From the NCBI RefSeq assembly GCF_000226115.1, contig NC_016460.1:3968001-4032000 (forward strand): 64,000 bases of DNA, written 5' to 3'. How positions within the stretch are numbered: the stretch's first letter is position 1; every line of letters starts with the position of its first letter. The notes under the pieces were generated by a model. The model worked only from the letters and a program-made list of their open reading frames with translations, had not been told where the DNA came from and searched no databases. This document shows positions 1 to 13,300 of the stretch, in pieces. Origin of the DNA: Thermothielavioides terrestris NRRL 8126. Its lineage: Eukaryota; Ascomycota; Sordariomycetes; Sordariales; Chaetomiaceae. The translations under genes and the position numbers were made by a program.

Positions 1-1572
1 ATAGCACTACTATATCTATAATATTAGTTAACTTATATATTAGGGTATCTACTATATCTTCGAGCTCTTCTACTATATTAACCTTCTTTAATAGGGTAAA
101 GAACTATACTTTAGCCTTATACCTTTTATAGTCTAGTAGCATCTAGCTATAGCCTAGTAGTATAGTGGCTCTACTACTACTCCTCCTTAATAGTACTTTA
201 GCTACCTAGAGTATATAGTCTAAACCTACTAGATTGAGTGGCCCTAGCTACTAAGTACTACTACCCTATATTGCCTAGATATAGTTGATTATACTATCTC
301 TATTGTCCTATTAAACCTAGGTAGATATATTATAAGATATATAGAGCTTAAGCTCCTATTCTACTACAATTTAAAGTAGTATATCTACTAACTAGGAGGT
401 TCTATTATACTTATCCTACATTAGGTAGTAGACGTTAAAGTCGCCTATAAGTATATTACGCCCTTTTAGTTTCTATTCTACTAGGGTATAGAGCAGTAAT
501 CGCTACCCTAGCTTCTAGTTAAATAAGTAGATAGACTATACTATAAGGGGGTCCAACTCCTTTGTCTTAAATATTATTACTACCTAGTCTTCCCTAGCTT
601 TAGTAGACTATATTATATAGTTAAGGCGTTTACTTATATAAACGCTATTCTACCAATGCTATATATTATTTTATATTATCTACTTTGCCTATAGGGCAAA
701 GTAGGTAAGGTTATAGCTAGATAGATCAATAGTTTTTAAATTACTACTAGATCGAACTCCTCTCTCCCCTCTAGCACCTAGTTAAAGCAGTGTCTACTAT
801 TATCGGTATTCTAATAGAGCACCTTTAACGTTATAGCTATATACTTAGTATAGAATAGAGGCCCTTAGTTATAACTACGTTAAACTATAAAGCTAGCTTT
901 ATACTTATATTATATAAAGGCGCTATATAAATAGCGCTTTTGTTCTATGCCCTAGCTCCCTAGAACATTTACAAAAGTACTTTAAACTAGAATAGGTCTA
1001 TACTATTAGAGCGCCTTACCCTCTAGATATTAGTAGACTAGCCTACCTTAGTAAGGCACTTCCTTAGACGCTATTCCCCTAACTCGTCCTCCTAGCTTCT
1101 ACGCTATATACTCGTCCCTACTACTGTTGTCGCCTAAGGCTAGAGTATATAGAATATAAGTGGGCGATCGAGGAACTACTCTTTTATATACTTATACTAC
1201 TCCTTTATAACTTTATAGCTTATATCGAAGGCTATATAGACGCCCTCGTAATTGATATACTTTGGCTAGTGCCTAGCTAGGTCGGTCTTTATAGAGCACT
1301 GCGCCTCTTGCTCTCTTATAGTACTACTATCGCTATACGCTATATAGATATAAACTAGACAACGTGCCTCCTCCTCTTTGTAGAACATCGCCTTATATCC
1401 TCATTTCCTATACTTAAAGTATAGAATTGTATATACTATGCCCTTAAAGCGCTTATAAAGGTAGACTATATAGTCGAGTAGAACACCCTAGTCAATAAGC
1501 CTCGTAGCTTCCTCAACTATATAAAGCTCGACTAGTATATATATCGTTTACAGCCCTTGACCGTCCTCGGTG
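1..1572 (-). mobile_element. LINE fragment a: ORF1 3' part and ORF2 5' part
   Basis: This minus-strand piece of the window's LINE family is cut by the left window edge and ends abruptly at 1572. That end corresponds to about 1 kb inside the 5' end of a full copy (compare Y near 22,900). It carries the start of ORF2 (former ATG, now ATA, at 832-834), the reverse complement of the endonuclease GDFN motif near 433-445, and the distal part of ORF1 from 831 to 1572. Stops are TAG/TAA of RIP type. The loss of the first kilobase is either a 5' truncation at insertion or a later deletion. I see no target duplication, because the other end lies outside the window. Confidence 0.85.
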
Positions 1573-1580
1573 ACTAGTAT

Positions 1581-1598
1581 AATATATTATAATATATT
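1581..1598. repeat. 18-bp perfect AT palindrome
   Basis: The sequence aatatattataatatatt is its own reverse complement. It lies in the short non-LINE gap between fragments a and a'. A palindrome of this kind can arise by chance in TpA-rich RIP-mutated DNA; no function is claimed. Confidence 0.6.
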
Positions 1599-1613
1599 AA
1601 GTTGCTATTGATA

Positions 1614-1712
1614 TTTTTTTAATCTACACTAATAGAGCTTTAAGTGCTCTACTACTAAGGGCAAACAATCTCTCTACCTCTACTTACACTACTTATATAT
1701 AGCGCCTATATT
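1614..1712 (-). mobile_element. LINE scrap a': about 100 bp of 3' UTR
   Basis: This stretch matches the 3' terminal region of the minus-strand LINE copies. It has the end hairpin region, then the 'ctactactaagggcaa' block and the 'ctctacctc' block, and stops about 100 bp in. The (ATT)n tail is decayed to a T run. It looks like an extremely 5'-truncated insertion or a deletion remnant. Beyond 1712 the sequence no longer matches the LINE. Confidence 0.7.
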
Positions 1713-2064
1713 ACATATAGCTATGACAGAGTCATCTATAACCGCACTGCGGTTAAGGGTGATAAGCGTCTCCTTTAAAAAAGAATCTCTCTCTGCAATA
1801 CATTTGTAAAAGATAGATTATATCAATATACTCTTATAATATATACTAGTGTTTAGGATTGATACCTTATTAGTTGATATAACTAAGAGGTTTAATTATT
1901 TTTACCTTTAAAGATATAATCACTGTAAGATAGTTACTAAGGACTATCTATATATAATAAGTAGTATTTGCAACTCATTGTAACTAATTTATTTTCTTTT
2001 AGAGAAAGCAAACTTTAGACTTAGAAGTTATTATAAGTTAAATTTAGTATATTATTCTAAGTAG
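1713..2064. other. Non-LINE flank, possibly the Gypsy 5' LTR or leader
   Basis: This is about 350 bp with no match to the LINE family and no usable reading frame. Its first 120 bp keep many CpA and TpG steps (1741-1800: 4 TpA, 2 CpA, 3 TpG by hand count), unlike the LINE DNA on both sides. It contains two small inverted repeats, at 1723-1735 and 1739-1755. Its right end carries the target sequence into which X and Z inserted, so before those insertions it was joined directly to 35540. That places it upstream of the Gypsy gag. A long terminal repeat is an inference only; the matching 3' LTR is not in the window. Confidence 0.4.
1739..1755. repeat. 17-bp inverted repeat, GC-rich
   Basis: The sequence taaccgcactgcggtta has perfect 8-bp arms around one central C. 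A second palindrome, atgacagagtcat, lies just to its left at 1723-1735. Both retain CpA and TpG and so have escaped RIP. They could be the end of a DNA transposon or of an LTR, or could be incidental. Confidence 0.55.
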
Positions 2065-2079
2065 TATATAAAGCATATT
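2065..2079. repeat. Target-site duplication of X, first of three copies of one target
   Basis: The sequence tatataaagcatatt recurs at 24311-24325 with a T for the C, a CpA to TpA change of RIP type. It recurs again at 35540-35553, right of Z. The outer pair flanks the combined X+Z block and the first two flank X. Confidence 0.85.
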
Positions 2080-4036
2080 ATTATTATTATTATTATTAAT
2101 CTTATACCGAAGGGGCTCTTAGCGCTCTACTACTAAGAGTAAGTAGTCTCTCTACCTCTATCTACACCATTTATATATAGCGCCTACGCTACGTTCCTAC
2201 TATATAGGGCGGGCCTCCTTGATTTCCTCTCTTCAACTCGCTAGAACTTACCTTTCTAGCTTAGTAGCGACGGAGATATAGCGGCCTATATAGCTTATTG
2301 TATACTATTTACTTATGTAATACGCCCTTAGCATAAACGCCTTAGTCGCTAAGTGCGCTATATACGCTAGAGGAGTAGCTAGAGGCCAACCTTTCTACGC
2401 CTCTTCTTCTTCCTATACCTCCTACTCGCGCTATTGCCCTTAGAGCTATTTGTAAGAGGCTCCTCTACTACGCTACTCTAGCTACTATATACTAGCTATA
2501 CGTTTATAGAGCTTTCTACTACTCCTTTATATTCTACCTTGCCTTTAATATTTAGTTTAAGTATAAACTAGTACTCTTATAGGCGCTTAATATATATTAG
2601 CTACCCTATAAGCGTTTAAACGCCTTTCCTACTCCTAGGTAGTATAAATAGTGTATATTAGTCCTAGACTCTAGGCCTTCCTATAGCGACTACTAGGTCA
2701 CTATAGTATATTGTAAAGTAGGTAATAGTCTTAAGCACTTTACTATAGTAGTATAGTAGTATAAGTGTATCTAGGACCCCTTTTTAAAATAGGAATTGCC
2801 TTAGGCTAATAGCTCTAGTATATACCTATATAAAGAGAGAGCTCTATATCTTACTAAGGTCTTTATATACCTATAATATCTAGGCAAGGGGCTCTAAGCT
2901 ATATAGGTCAGCTACTTCCCTATAGTATACCCTCTCTAGTATCCTAGTATCTATATAGTATATTTATTGCTCCCTATATACCTTCTACTCCTCTATTGTA
3001 ACTATATCTATATCAATATAGAGCTAAGGCTCTTAGGGCCTCTAGTCGTCGTTGTCGCTACTCTCGTTCTACACTTCTTCTACTATTGTAGGGCGATATA
3101 AGAAGAGCTACTCTTTAGCCTAAGCCTACCTTCGATCTATAGGAGACTCCCCTATAGCTAGCCTTAGCCCTAGGGTATAATATATATAGCGCCTTTTCTT
3201 TAGCTTCGACGCTACCTTTGTATATATATTATATAGGAGCTATATAAGCCCTATCTTCTAGAGCCTTTACTTCGTGTATACCACCTAGTGGTTAAGGTAT
3301 AGGTCGATTAGGAGTACCTAGGTCTCGCTCTCAAGGTTATAAATTAATATAGCCTTATATATATTAGCAACTACTTAAAAGTAGCCTAACTATATTATGT
3401 TAAAGCTATATATAATCCTATATAGGGTCCTTCCAACTAGTATCAAAGTATACTATACTACTACCCTATATAATAGGACGCTTCTAATGACCTTTATATA
3501 GATTTCCTAGATTTAAGTAATATATATTCTATACGTCTTTGCTATAAGCCTTATAAAGGCGAACTTCTATATAGCTATCTTCGCCTCTACCACCCTTTTA
3601 TACACCTTGAAAGAGAGCTTATAGTCTAGCTATATACCTAGGAACCTAGCCATCTCCACTAGGGTGAGCCCTAGTTAGCCCTTACCTAGGATATTGACGA
3701 CCTCTATATATAATTGCTATACCTTTGTAAAGTAGATAAGCTTGCTCTTCGCTAGCTTAAACTATATACCTTGCTCTATAGCCTATTTCTTATACTTAGT
3801 AAACCCCTTCTCTAGTATATAGTAGTATACTAGTATATCCTACTTAAATGTAAGAAGGTTAATGTTATTTATATACTTGACTATAAAGAGCTTAGTATAT
3901 ACCTTGAGGGTATAGAACAAGGTGGTAATAAAGAGGATAAATAGCGTTAGCGACAATGGCGAGCCCTACAATGTACCTTACTCTAGCGTTATAGGCTAAG
4001 CTATAGCCCTATCGAACTAAAGGTATATTGTACAAT
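2077..4036 (-). mobile_element. LINE X, 3' segment
   Basis: This is the 3' third of a minus-strand LINE. It begins with an (ATT)n tail (2077-2100) and the 3' UTR. The C-terminal part of ORF2 follows from about 2370, with the basic tail, the Cys/His region and the post-RT region. It is interrupted at 4036 by copy A; the target atattgtacaat (4025-4036) is repeated at 15231-15242. X resumes at 15243. Its 3' hairpin arm reads ggggctct, a variant shared with a', Z and W but not with Y or V, which suggests a subfamily. Confidence 0.9.
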
Positions 4037-4055
4037 TAGAACTAGTCTAGAAAAG
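4037..4055. other. Filler at the 5' junction of LINE A
   Basis: These nineteen bases lie between the left target duplication and the conserved 5' end of A (cttctttg...). They match neither X at this point nor the LINE 5' end. Similar short fillers of differing sequence and length occur at the other 5' junctions in the window. Confidence 0.65.
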
Positions 4056-7000
4056 CTTCTTTGTACTTAAACGCTAATTACGAAGGAACCATTGAGCTAA
4101 AATCGAATCCGACAACACAAACGTTCTTAGCGTATTTAGTTACCCCTATCTACGATATTGTAGAGGGGGCGTAGCAGCTATATAGGTCGTAGTAGCGATG
4201 GCGGTAGCCCGGTAGTAGGCTCTACAAGTTGTGACATTGTGGCTAATGTATATAAGTATCTCGACCAACGTGACCGAAGACATAGGCTCCCTTCTATAGG
4301 AGCTACGAACGATTGGAACATACGTATTGAGAGCGCTAGCGATAAAAGATCAAGGCTTTTATAAGAATTCTATACCTTAGTATCGCTAAAGATATAGCTA
4401 TATATATAAGCTACTATATATATATATTACTATAAAGTATTTTAAGACGAGTTAAACTACTTCTATAATATATATAAGCTATATAAAAGCGTCGACTATA
4501 TAAAAGAGGAGGTTATATAGATAAAGAGCAAGGTTAGGCTATAGGTAGGCGCTAGAAGTACTTAGGCGAGGACCTAGGTCTAGGTAGTAGAGTAGGGCAT
4601 AGCTATAATAGCGATGCCCTAGCTACTTAAAAGCTATATATAGTATATACTAAAGAAGCTATTCTATAAGCTTGTAGTAGACCTTAGGTAGACGCCTATA
4701 GATACTATTAATAAGAGTATAGGCGATATAGTCTAGGCGGTTAATATAGCTATAGCTATAATAGGAGCGACGACAAAAAGTAGTAGAAGTAGTATAATCG
4801 TAGTGTAGAAGCTACTAAAGAGTAGGAATATAGTAGTTATATTTAAGGAGGACTACTAGGCGTAGTTCATTAATAAAGACAATAAAGTGTAGATTATCGC
4901 TATATTTAAAGCGATTATAGTGCTTAAACATTATATCTTTATAGTATTAGCGAAGGGCGTTTAGCTAGCTACTTTAACAAGGTATAGAGACAACTTCAAC
5001 CGTTTAGTAGTAGATCTAGTAAAGGAGACTAAAGTCTAAATTATATATATAAGGCTATATACGCTATAGGGTAGTACTAAGGGCGGTCAAGGGCTATAAA
5101 CGATATATATACTAGTTGAGCTTTATATAGTTAAAGAAGCTATAAAGCTTATCGACTAAGGTGTCCTATTTAACTATATAGTCTACCCTTATAAACGGTT
5201 TAAAGGTATAGTATATATAATTCTATACTTTAAGTATAGGAAATAGGGATATAAAGCGGTATTCTATAAAGAGGGGGAGGTATATTATTTAGTTTATACC
5301 TATATAGTATATAGCAATAGTAGTATAATATAAGAGTAAGAGGCGTAGTATCCTATAAAGACTAACTTAGCTAGATACTAGCTAAAGTATATTAACTATA
5401 GGGGCACCTATATAGCTTTTAATATAAGCTATAAGGTTATAAAGAAGTAGTATAAATATATAAGGGAGTAGTTCCTTAATCGCCTACTTATATTCTATAT
5501 ACCCTAGCCTTAGGCAATAGCGGTAGTAGGGATAAGTATATAGTATAGAAGCTAGGAGGATAAGCTAGAGGAGTAACGTCTAAGGAAATGCCCTACTAAG
5601 GTAGACTAGCCTACTAATATCTAGAGGGCAAGGCGCTCTAATAGTATAGACTTATTCTAGTTTAGAGTACTCTTATAAACGTTCTAGGGAGCTAGGACAC
5701 TAAATAAGAGTACTACTTATATAGCGCCTCTATACAATATAAGCGTAGAGCTAGCTCTATAGTCTAATATAGTTATAACTAAAGGCCTTTATTCTATACT
5801 AAGTATATAGCTATAATGTTAAAAGTACTCTATTAGAACACTAATAGTAGTAGACACCGTTTTAACTAGGTGCTAGAGGGGAGGGAGAAGTTTAACCTAA
5901 TAGCAATTTAAAAGCTACTAATCCGTCTAGCTATAACCTCGTCTACCCTACCCTATAGACGAGGTAAGTAGTATAAGATAATATATAGCGCTAGTAGGGT
6001 AGCGTTGTATATAAATAAGCGCCTCGACTATATAATATAGTCTACTAAGGCTAGGGAAGACTAGATAGCAATGACGTTTAAGAAAAAGGGGTCGGACCCC
6101 TTTATAGTATAATCTATCTACTTACTTAACTAAGAGCTAAGGTAGCGATCGCTACTCTATACCCTAGTAGAGTAGAAGCTAAGAGGACGTAATATATTTA
6201 TAGACGACTTCAATGCCTACTATCTAATATAGAATAAGTATAATAGAACCTCCTAGTTAGTAAATATACTACTTTAGATTGTAGTAGAATAGAAGCTTAA
6301 GCTCTATATACTTTATAGTATATCTACCTAGGTTTAGTAGAGCAATAGAGACAGTATAATCTACTATATTAAAATAATATAGAGTAGTAGTGTTTAGTAG
6401 CTAAGGCTATTCAATTTAGTAGGCTTAGACTATATACTCTAAATAGCTAAAGTACTACTAAAGGGGAATAGTAGTAAAGCTATTATACTACTAGGCTATA
6501 ACTAGGCGCTATTAGATTATAAAAGGTATAAGGCTAAAGTATAGTTCTTTACTCTATTAAAAGAGGTTAATATAATAGAGGAACTTAAAAATATAGTAGA
6601 TACCCTAATATATAAGCTAACTAATATCGTAGATATAACAACGCTATATTAGAAGCTGAATTAGGGATTCTATATATTATAGTAGAACCTTAAAGTTGAC
6701 AAGGCGATATAGGAAGTGAGGAGGGCTAAGTACGCTTAGCGATCGAGCTATATAGCGAGCTCCTAAGTGTATTACTATAAGGCAATATAGTAGTTCGAGC
6801 ACTGTACTAGCTAGTTATAGACACTATATTAGCGCTACTCTTTTACTAAAGTATCAAGGGAGTAGAAGCTAATATAGGATATTAAGAGGTAGATATAACT
6901 TCGAAGCTATTAACGATCTAAACCTCTTAACGTTGCTAGCGCTTTAGCTAGGGCTTAATAAGCCCTAGAGCATTATAACGTATATTTAAAGGCTAAGGCG

Positions 7001-8621
7001 CTAGTAGAGTACTTCTTCTCTATACTATAGGTATAGTATAATAGTATCCTCGACTAAGACTAGCCTAAAAGGTCTTTTTACAATACTATGTTTATTAACT
7101 AGGAGGTCTATAGTATTAAGATTATAGAGATTATAAGCTATATAGGATTAAATAAAGCGCTTAGCAAGGACCTTTTTACTAATAAGTTTCTTAAGGCCTA
7201 TAATAAGGAGGGTAAGCTATTAGAGGTGCTTATAGCGATTATATATATCTACTTTAAGCTAGAATACTTCCTATATAGATTCTACGCTATATAGGTAGTC
7301 GTCTTTAAGAAGCTAGGGAAGTCTCTAGAGCAACTAACGGAGGTAAAGGTATACTATCTAATATTGCTACTTAGTATAGTAGGTCAAATTATTAAAGTAG
7401 CTATTGAAGACTAAGTAATATATATAGCTAAGGTGTATAACCTACTCCTAGAGATATAGATAGGCTTCTAGCAATATAGATCTATAGAGGTAGCGGTCTA
7501 GGTAGTAACTAATATAGTTAAGATAGTGTAGGTATATAGCGTTTACACCTTGTTATTGCAATTAGATTTAAAAGGCGCTTTTGACTAAGTCGACTAGATC
7601 TAGCTACTATATACGCTTTAGGAGCTAGGCTTTAAGAAGAAGTTGATTATATTCCTAGAGAGCTACTTCGAAGATTGTATAGCACGCTTATAGTTCGATA
7701 GGATTATAGCTAAGCCTATAGCTCTATAGTAGGGTATACTATAGGGTTCGCCACTATCGCTAGCGTTATTTATCCTTTTTATTATCCCTCTATTTTATAC
7801 CCTTAAGGTATATATTAGGCTCTTAATGGTTAGATATATAGATAATATTAACCTTTTTATATTTAGATAGGATATACTAGTATATTGCTATATACTAGAG
7901 AGGGGGTTTACTAAGTATAAGGAGTAGGTAGCAGAGCAAAGTATATAGTTCGAACTAACGAAGTGTAAGCTTATCTACTTTATAAAGGTATAATAGCTAT
8001 ATATAAAGGTCGTCAACATCTTAGGCGAAGGCTAACTAGGGCTCGCCCTAGTAGAGTCGATAAGGTTCCTAGGTATATAGCTAGATTATAAGCTCTCCTT
8101 TTAAGCGTATAAAAAGGCGGTAGAGGCGAGAGTAGCTATATAGAAGTTCACCTTTATAAGGCTTATAGTAAAGATATATAAAGTATATATAATATAAGTC
8201 TAGAAGATCTATATAAAGGTTACTAGGAGTGTCTTCTTATATAGAGTAGTAGTATAGTATACCTTAACACTAGTTAGAGAGACCTCCTATAGGATTATAT
8301 ATAGCTTTAGTATAATGTAGTTAGGCTACCTCTAGGTAGTCGTTAATATATATAAAGCTATATTAATCTATAACCTTAAGAATAAGACCTAGGTACCCTT
8401 TATCGATCTATACCTTAATCGCTAGGTAGTATATACTAAATAAAGGCTCTAAAAGACAAGGTTTATATAGCTCTTATATAATATATATATAAAGGTAGTA
8501 TTAAAGCTAAAGAGGAGATGCTATATACGTTATACCCTAAAGATAAGGCTAGCTATAGGGGATTTCCCTATAGAATAAAGGTAAATATAGGCTAAGGAAT
8601 AGCTCCTTTTATACCGCCCTA
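4056..8621 (+). mobile_element. LINE A, 5' segment
   Basis: This plus-strand LINE inserted into X. It holds the 5' end, all of ORF1 (about 4155-5816; the start codon is now ATA) and most of ORF2 (from 5813). The endonuclease GDFN motif is degraded to DDFN near 6203. The RT LDLKGAFD motif is at 7563 and the RT catalytic YIDD reads YIDN at 7835-7846. ORF2 is cut at about 8621 by copy B; ttataccgccct there is repeated at 14211-14222. Full-length A is about 5.6 kb when B is left out. It is inactive through many RIP stop codons. Confidence 0.92.
4155..5816 (+). pseudogene. LINE A ORF1 (zinc-knuckle nucleic-acid-binding protein), dead
   Basis: ORF1 products of I/Tad-like LINEs bind element RNA and form the ribonucleoprotein. 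The start codon of the family reads ATA here, a TpG to TpA change. The frame can still be followed to the ORF1/ORF2 junction near 5813, where an ancestral ATGA overlap is inferred. Many TAG/TAA codons stand where Trp and Gln codons are likely in the ancestor. The boundaries are set by position relative to copy B. Confidence 0.75.
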
Positions 8622-8729
8622 ACGATAGAGCTTCTTCGCACTTAAACGCCGATTGCAAAGGAACCGTTGAGCTAAAATCGAATCCGACAACGCGAACGTA
8701 CTTAGCGCACTCGATTACCCCTATCTACG

Positions 8730-10391
8730 ATGTTGTAGAAGGGGCGTAGTAGCTACGTAGGTCGCAGTAGCGATGGCGGTAGTCCGATAGTAGACGCCGC
8801 GAGTCGCGACACTGCGGCTAATATATATAAGCACCCTGACTAACGCGACCAAAGACTTAGGCTCCCTTTTATAGGAGCTATAAACAATTAGAATATATAT
8901 ACCAAAGGCGTTAGCGACAAAAGATCAAGGCTTTTATAAGAATTCTATACTTTAGTATCGCTAGAGATATAGCTATATATATAGGCTACTATATACGTAT
9001 ACTACTATAAGGTATTTTAAGACGAGCTAAACTACCTCCACGATATATATAAGCTATATAAAAGCGTTGACTATATAAAAGAGGAGGTTATATAGATTAA
9101 GAATAAAGTTGGGCTATAGGTAGGCGCTAAGGGTATATAGGCAAGGACCTAGGCCTAGGTAGTAGAGTAGGGCGTAGCTACGATATTAGCGCCCTAGCTA
9201 CTTAAGAGCTATATATAGTATATACTAAAGAAGCTATTTCGTAAGCTTATAATCGACCTTAGGTAGATACCTATAGATATTGTCAATAGAAGCGTAGAGG
9301 ATATAGTCTAGATAGTAAATATAGCTATAGCTACAACGAAAGCGACTATAGGGGACGGTAGAAGTGGTATTATTGTAGTATAGAAGCTATTAAAGAGTAG
9401 GAATATAGTAGTTATATTTAAGGAGAATCGCTAAGTGTAGTTCGTTAATAAGGACAATAAGGTATAGGTTACCGCTATATTTAGGGCGACTATAATGTTT
9501 AAGCGCTATACCTTCGTAGTACTAGCGAAGGGTATATAGCTAGCTACCTTAGCGAGGTATAAGAATGACTTTAGCTATCTAATAGTAGACCTAATAAGAG
9601 AGAATAAGGTCTAGATTATATATATAAGGCTATATACGTTATAAGGTAGTACCGAGGGCAATTAGGGGCTATAGACAATATATATACTAGTTGAACTCTA
9701 TATAGTTAAAGAAGCTATAAAGCTTATTAATCGAGGTGTTCTACTTAATTATATAGTCTACCTCTATAAATGCTTTAAGGGCGTAGTATATACAATCCCA
9801 TACTTTAAATATAGAAAATAGGGGTATAAAGTGATATTCTATAAAAAGGAGGAGATATACTATTTAGTTTATACCTATATAGCGTATAGCGATAGTAGTA
9901 CTATAAAAGAGCAAGAGGCGTAGTACCTAGTAAAGACTAACCTAGCTAGGCACTAGCTAAAGTATATCAACTACAAGGGTGCCTATATAGCCTTCGATAT
10001 AAGCTATAAGGTCGTATAAAAGTAGTATAAATGTATAAAGGAGCAGTTCTTTAACTACCTACTTACGTTCTATATACCTTAGCCTTAGGCAATAGCGATA
10101 ATAGAGGCGAATATATAGTATAGAAGCTAGGAAGACGAGTTAGGAGAGTAGTATCTAAAGAAGTGCTTTACTAAAGTAGGCTAGCCTACTAATATTTAGA
10201 GGGCAAGGCGTTCTAATAGTATAGATCTATTTTAGTTTAGAGTACTCTCGTAAACGTTTTAGGGAGCTAGGGCGTAGAATAGGAGCGCTATTTATATAGT
10301 ACCCCTATACAATACGAGTATAGAGCTAGTTTTATAGCCTAACGTAGTTATAACTAAGGGCCTCTACTCTATACTAAATATATAGCTATAA
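8730..10391 (+). pseudogene. LINE B ORF1 (zinc-knuckle protein), dead
   Basis: The product would be about 550 residues. The in-frame ATG at 8730 is kept in B, C, D, V, W and E, but upstream codons are also open apart from RIP-type stops, so a start nearer the 5' end is possible. The first zinc knuckle (C-x2-C-x4-H-x4-C) is at 9801-9842 with Cys and His codons now Tyr (TGC to TAC, CAC to TAC). A third knuckle is near 9961-10007. The frame is continuous from 8883 to 10391 with no indel; inactivation is by TAG/TAA alone. The end is set at the TAA overlapping the ORF2 start, inferred to have been TGA in an ATGA overlap. Confidence 0.8.
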
Positions 10392-13300
10392 CGCTAAAGG
10401 TACTCTACTAGAATACCAATAGTAGTAGATACTGCTTTAACTAGACGCTAGAGGGGAGAGAAGAGTTCGACCTAGTAGCGGTTTAAAAGCCACTGATCTA
10501 TCTAACTATAACCTCGCCTACCTTGCCCTATAGGCGAAGCAAGTAGTATAAGATAATATATAGTACTAGTAGAGTAGCGCTATATATAAGTAAACGCCTC
10601 GACTATATAACGTAGTCTACTAAAGCTAAGGAAGACTAGATAGTAGTAACATTTAAAAAGGAGGGGTTGAACCCCTTTATAGTATAATCTATCTACTTGT
10701 CTAACTAAGAGCTAAGGTAGTAGTCGCTGCTCTATACCCTAGTAGAGCAGAAGCTAAAAGGGTGTAATATATTTATAGGCGACTTCAACGTCTACTACCC
10801 GATGTAGGATAAATATAATAGAACCTCCTAATCGATAGGTACACTGCTCTAGATTATAGTAGAATAGGAGCTCGAGCTCTATACATTTTATAGTATACCT
10901 ACCTAGGTTTAGTAGAGCAATAGAGATAGTATAATCGACTATATCTAGGCAACGTAGGGCAGTAGTACTTAGTAGCTAGGGCTACTCGACTTAGTAGGCT
11001 TAGACTATATACCCTAGGTAGCTAAAGTACTATTAAAGGGAAATAGCGGTAAAGCTACTATATCGCTAAGCTATAGCTAGGTACTACTCAACTATAAAAG
11101 GTATAAAGCCGAAGTATAGTTCCTTACCTTATTAGGGAAGGTCAATATAGTAGAGCAACTTAAGGATATAATAGATACTTTAATATATAAGCTAACTAGT
11201 ATTATAGATATAATAGCGCTATACTAGAAGCTTAATCAAGGATCTTCTATACTATAGTAGAACTTTGAAATCGATAAGGCAATATAGGAAGTAAAGAGGG
11301 CTAAATACACCTAGCGATTAAGCTATATAGCGAGCTCCTAAGCGTACTACCGTAAGGCAATATAGCGGTTTAAACGTTGTACTAGGTAGTTGTAGACACT
11401 ATATTAGTGTAGCTCCTTTACTAAGGCGTCGAGGGAGTAGAAGCTAATATAGAATATTAAAAGGTAGATATAGCTTTAAAGCTACTAACGCCCTAAGCCT
11501 CTAGCGTTGTTAGCGCTTTAGCTAGGATCTAGTAAGCCTTAGAGTACTATAATATACGCTTAGTAGGCTAAGACGTTGGTAAAGCGCTTCTTTTCTACGC
11601 TATAGGCGTAGTACAATAGTATCCCCGACCGAGATTAGCCTAAAAGGTCTTTTTACAATACTATACTTATTAATTAGGAGGTTAGTAGTATCGAAGTTAT
11701 AGAAATTATAAGCTATATAGGATTAAATAAAGCGCTTAGCGAGGATCTCTTTATTAATAAGTTCCTTAAAGCCTATAATAAGGAGAGTAAGCTATCGAAG
11801 GTGCTTATAGCGATTATATATATTTGTTTTAAGCTAGAGCACTTCCTATATAGATTCTATACTATATAGGTAGTTGTCCTTAGGAAGCTAGGGAAGTCTC
11901 TAGAGTAGCTAACGGAGGTAGGGGTATATCGCCTAATATCGCTACTTAGTATAGTAGGCAAAATTATCGAAGTAGCTATCGTAGACTAGGTAATATATAT
12001 AGCTAAGGTATATAAGCTACTCCTAGAGATATAGATAGGCTTCTAGCAATATAGGTCTATAGAGGTAGTAATCTAGGTAGTGACTAATATAGTAAAGACA
12101 ACGTAGATATATAGTGCTTACACTTCGTTATTATAGCTAGACTTAAAGGGCGCCTTCGACTAAGTCAACTAGATTTAGCTACTATATATACTCTAGGAAC
12201 TAGGCTTTAAAAGGAAGCTAATTATACTTCTAAAGAGCTATTTCGAGGATTATATAGTATACCTATAGTTCAACGAGATTATAGCTAAGCCGACGACCCT
12301 ATAGCAAAGTACGCTATAGGGTTCGCTACTATCGCTAGCGCTATTTATCCTCTTTATTACCCCCCTATTCTATACCCTTAAGGCGTATACTAGGCTCTTA
12401 ATAGTTAGGTATATAGATAATACTAACCTTCTTATATTTAGATAGGATACGCTAATATACTATTATATATTAGAGAGAGGGTTTACTAAGTATAAGAAAT
12501 AGACTATAGAACAGGGGATATAGTTTAAACTAGTAAAGAGCAAGCTTATCTACTTTATAAAGGTATAGCGGCTATATATAGAGGTCGTTAATATCTTTGG
12601 CAAAGGTTAGCTAGGGCTTATACCTATAGAGTTGGCGAGGTTCCTAGGCGTATAGCTAGACTATAAGCTTTTGTTTTAAACGTATAAAAAGGTAGTCGAA
12701 GCTAAGATAGCTATATAGAAATTTACCTTTATAAGGCTTATAGTAAAGATATATAGGGTATATATCGTATAAGCCTAGGAGATCTATATAAAGGTTATTA
12801 AAAACGTCCTTTTATATAAGGCAGTAGTATAATATACTCTAACGCTAATTGGAGGGACCCCCTATAGGATCGTATATAGCTTTAGCATAATATAGTTAGG
12901 CTACTTTTAGGTAGTTGCTAATATATATAAGGCTATACTAGTCTATAACCTAGAAAGTGAGACCTAGGTACCCTCTATCGACCTATATCTTAACCGCTAG
13001 GCAGTATATATCAAATAGAGGTTCTAAAAAACTAGGCTTATATAGCTTCTATACAATATCTATACAAAGGTAGCGTTAAAGTTAAAGAAGTAGCGCTATA
13101 TACACTATATACTAGCAGTAGGACTAGCTATAAAAGAGTCTTCTATAGAGTAGAGGCAGCTATAGGCTAAGGACTAGCTCTTTATATACTACCTAGCGGT
13201 AATAGCAAAGGTATAGGACAAGAGTAATAGGGACGATGATTAAAGGCCCTAAGAGCTATAGCTATATACTAACGTAGACGTAGCTATAATAGAGGAGTAG

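Noticed and set aside
2077..2100. ATT/AAT trinucleotide runs as a CRISPR or satellite array
   Set aside because: Each run sits at the 3' end of a LINE copy, in the orientation expected for its tail. There are no spacers and no long array.
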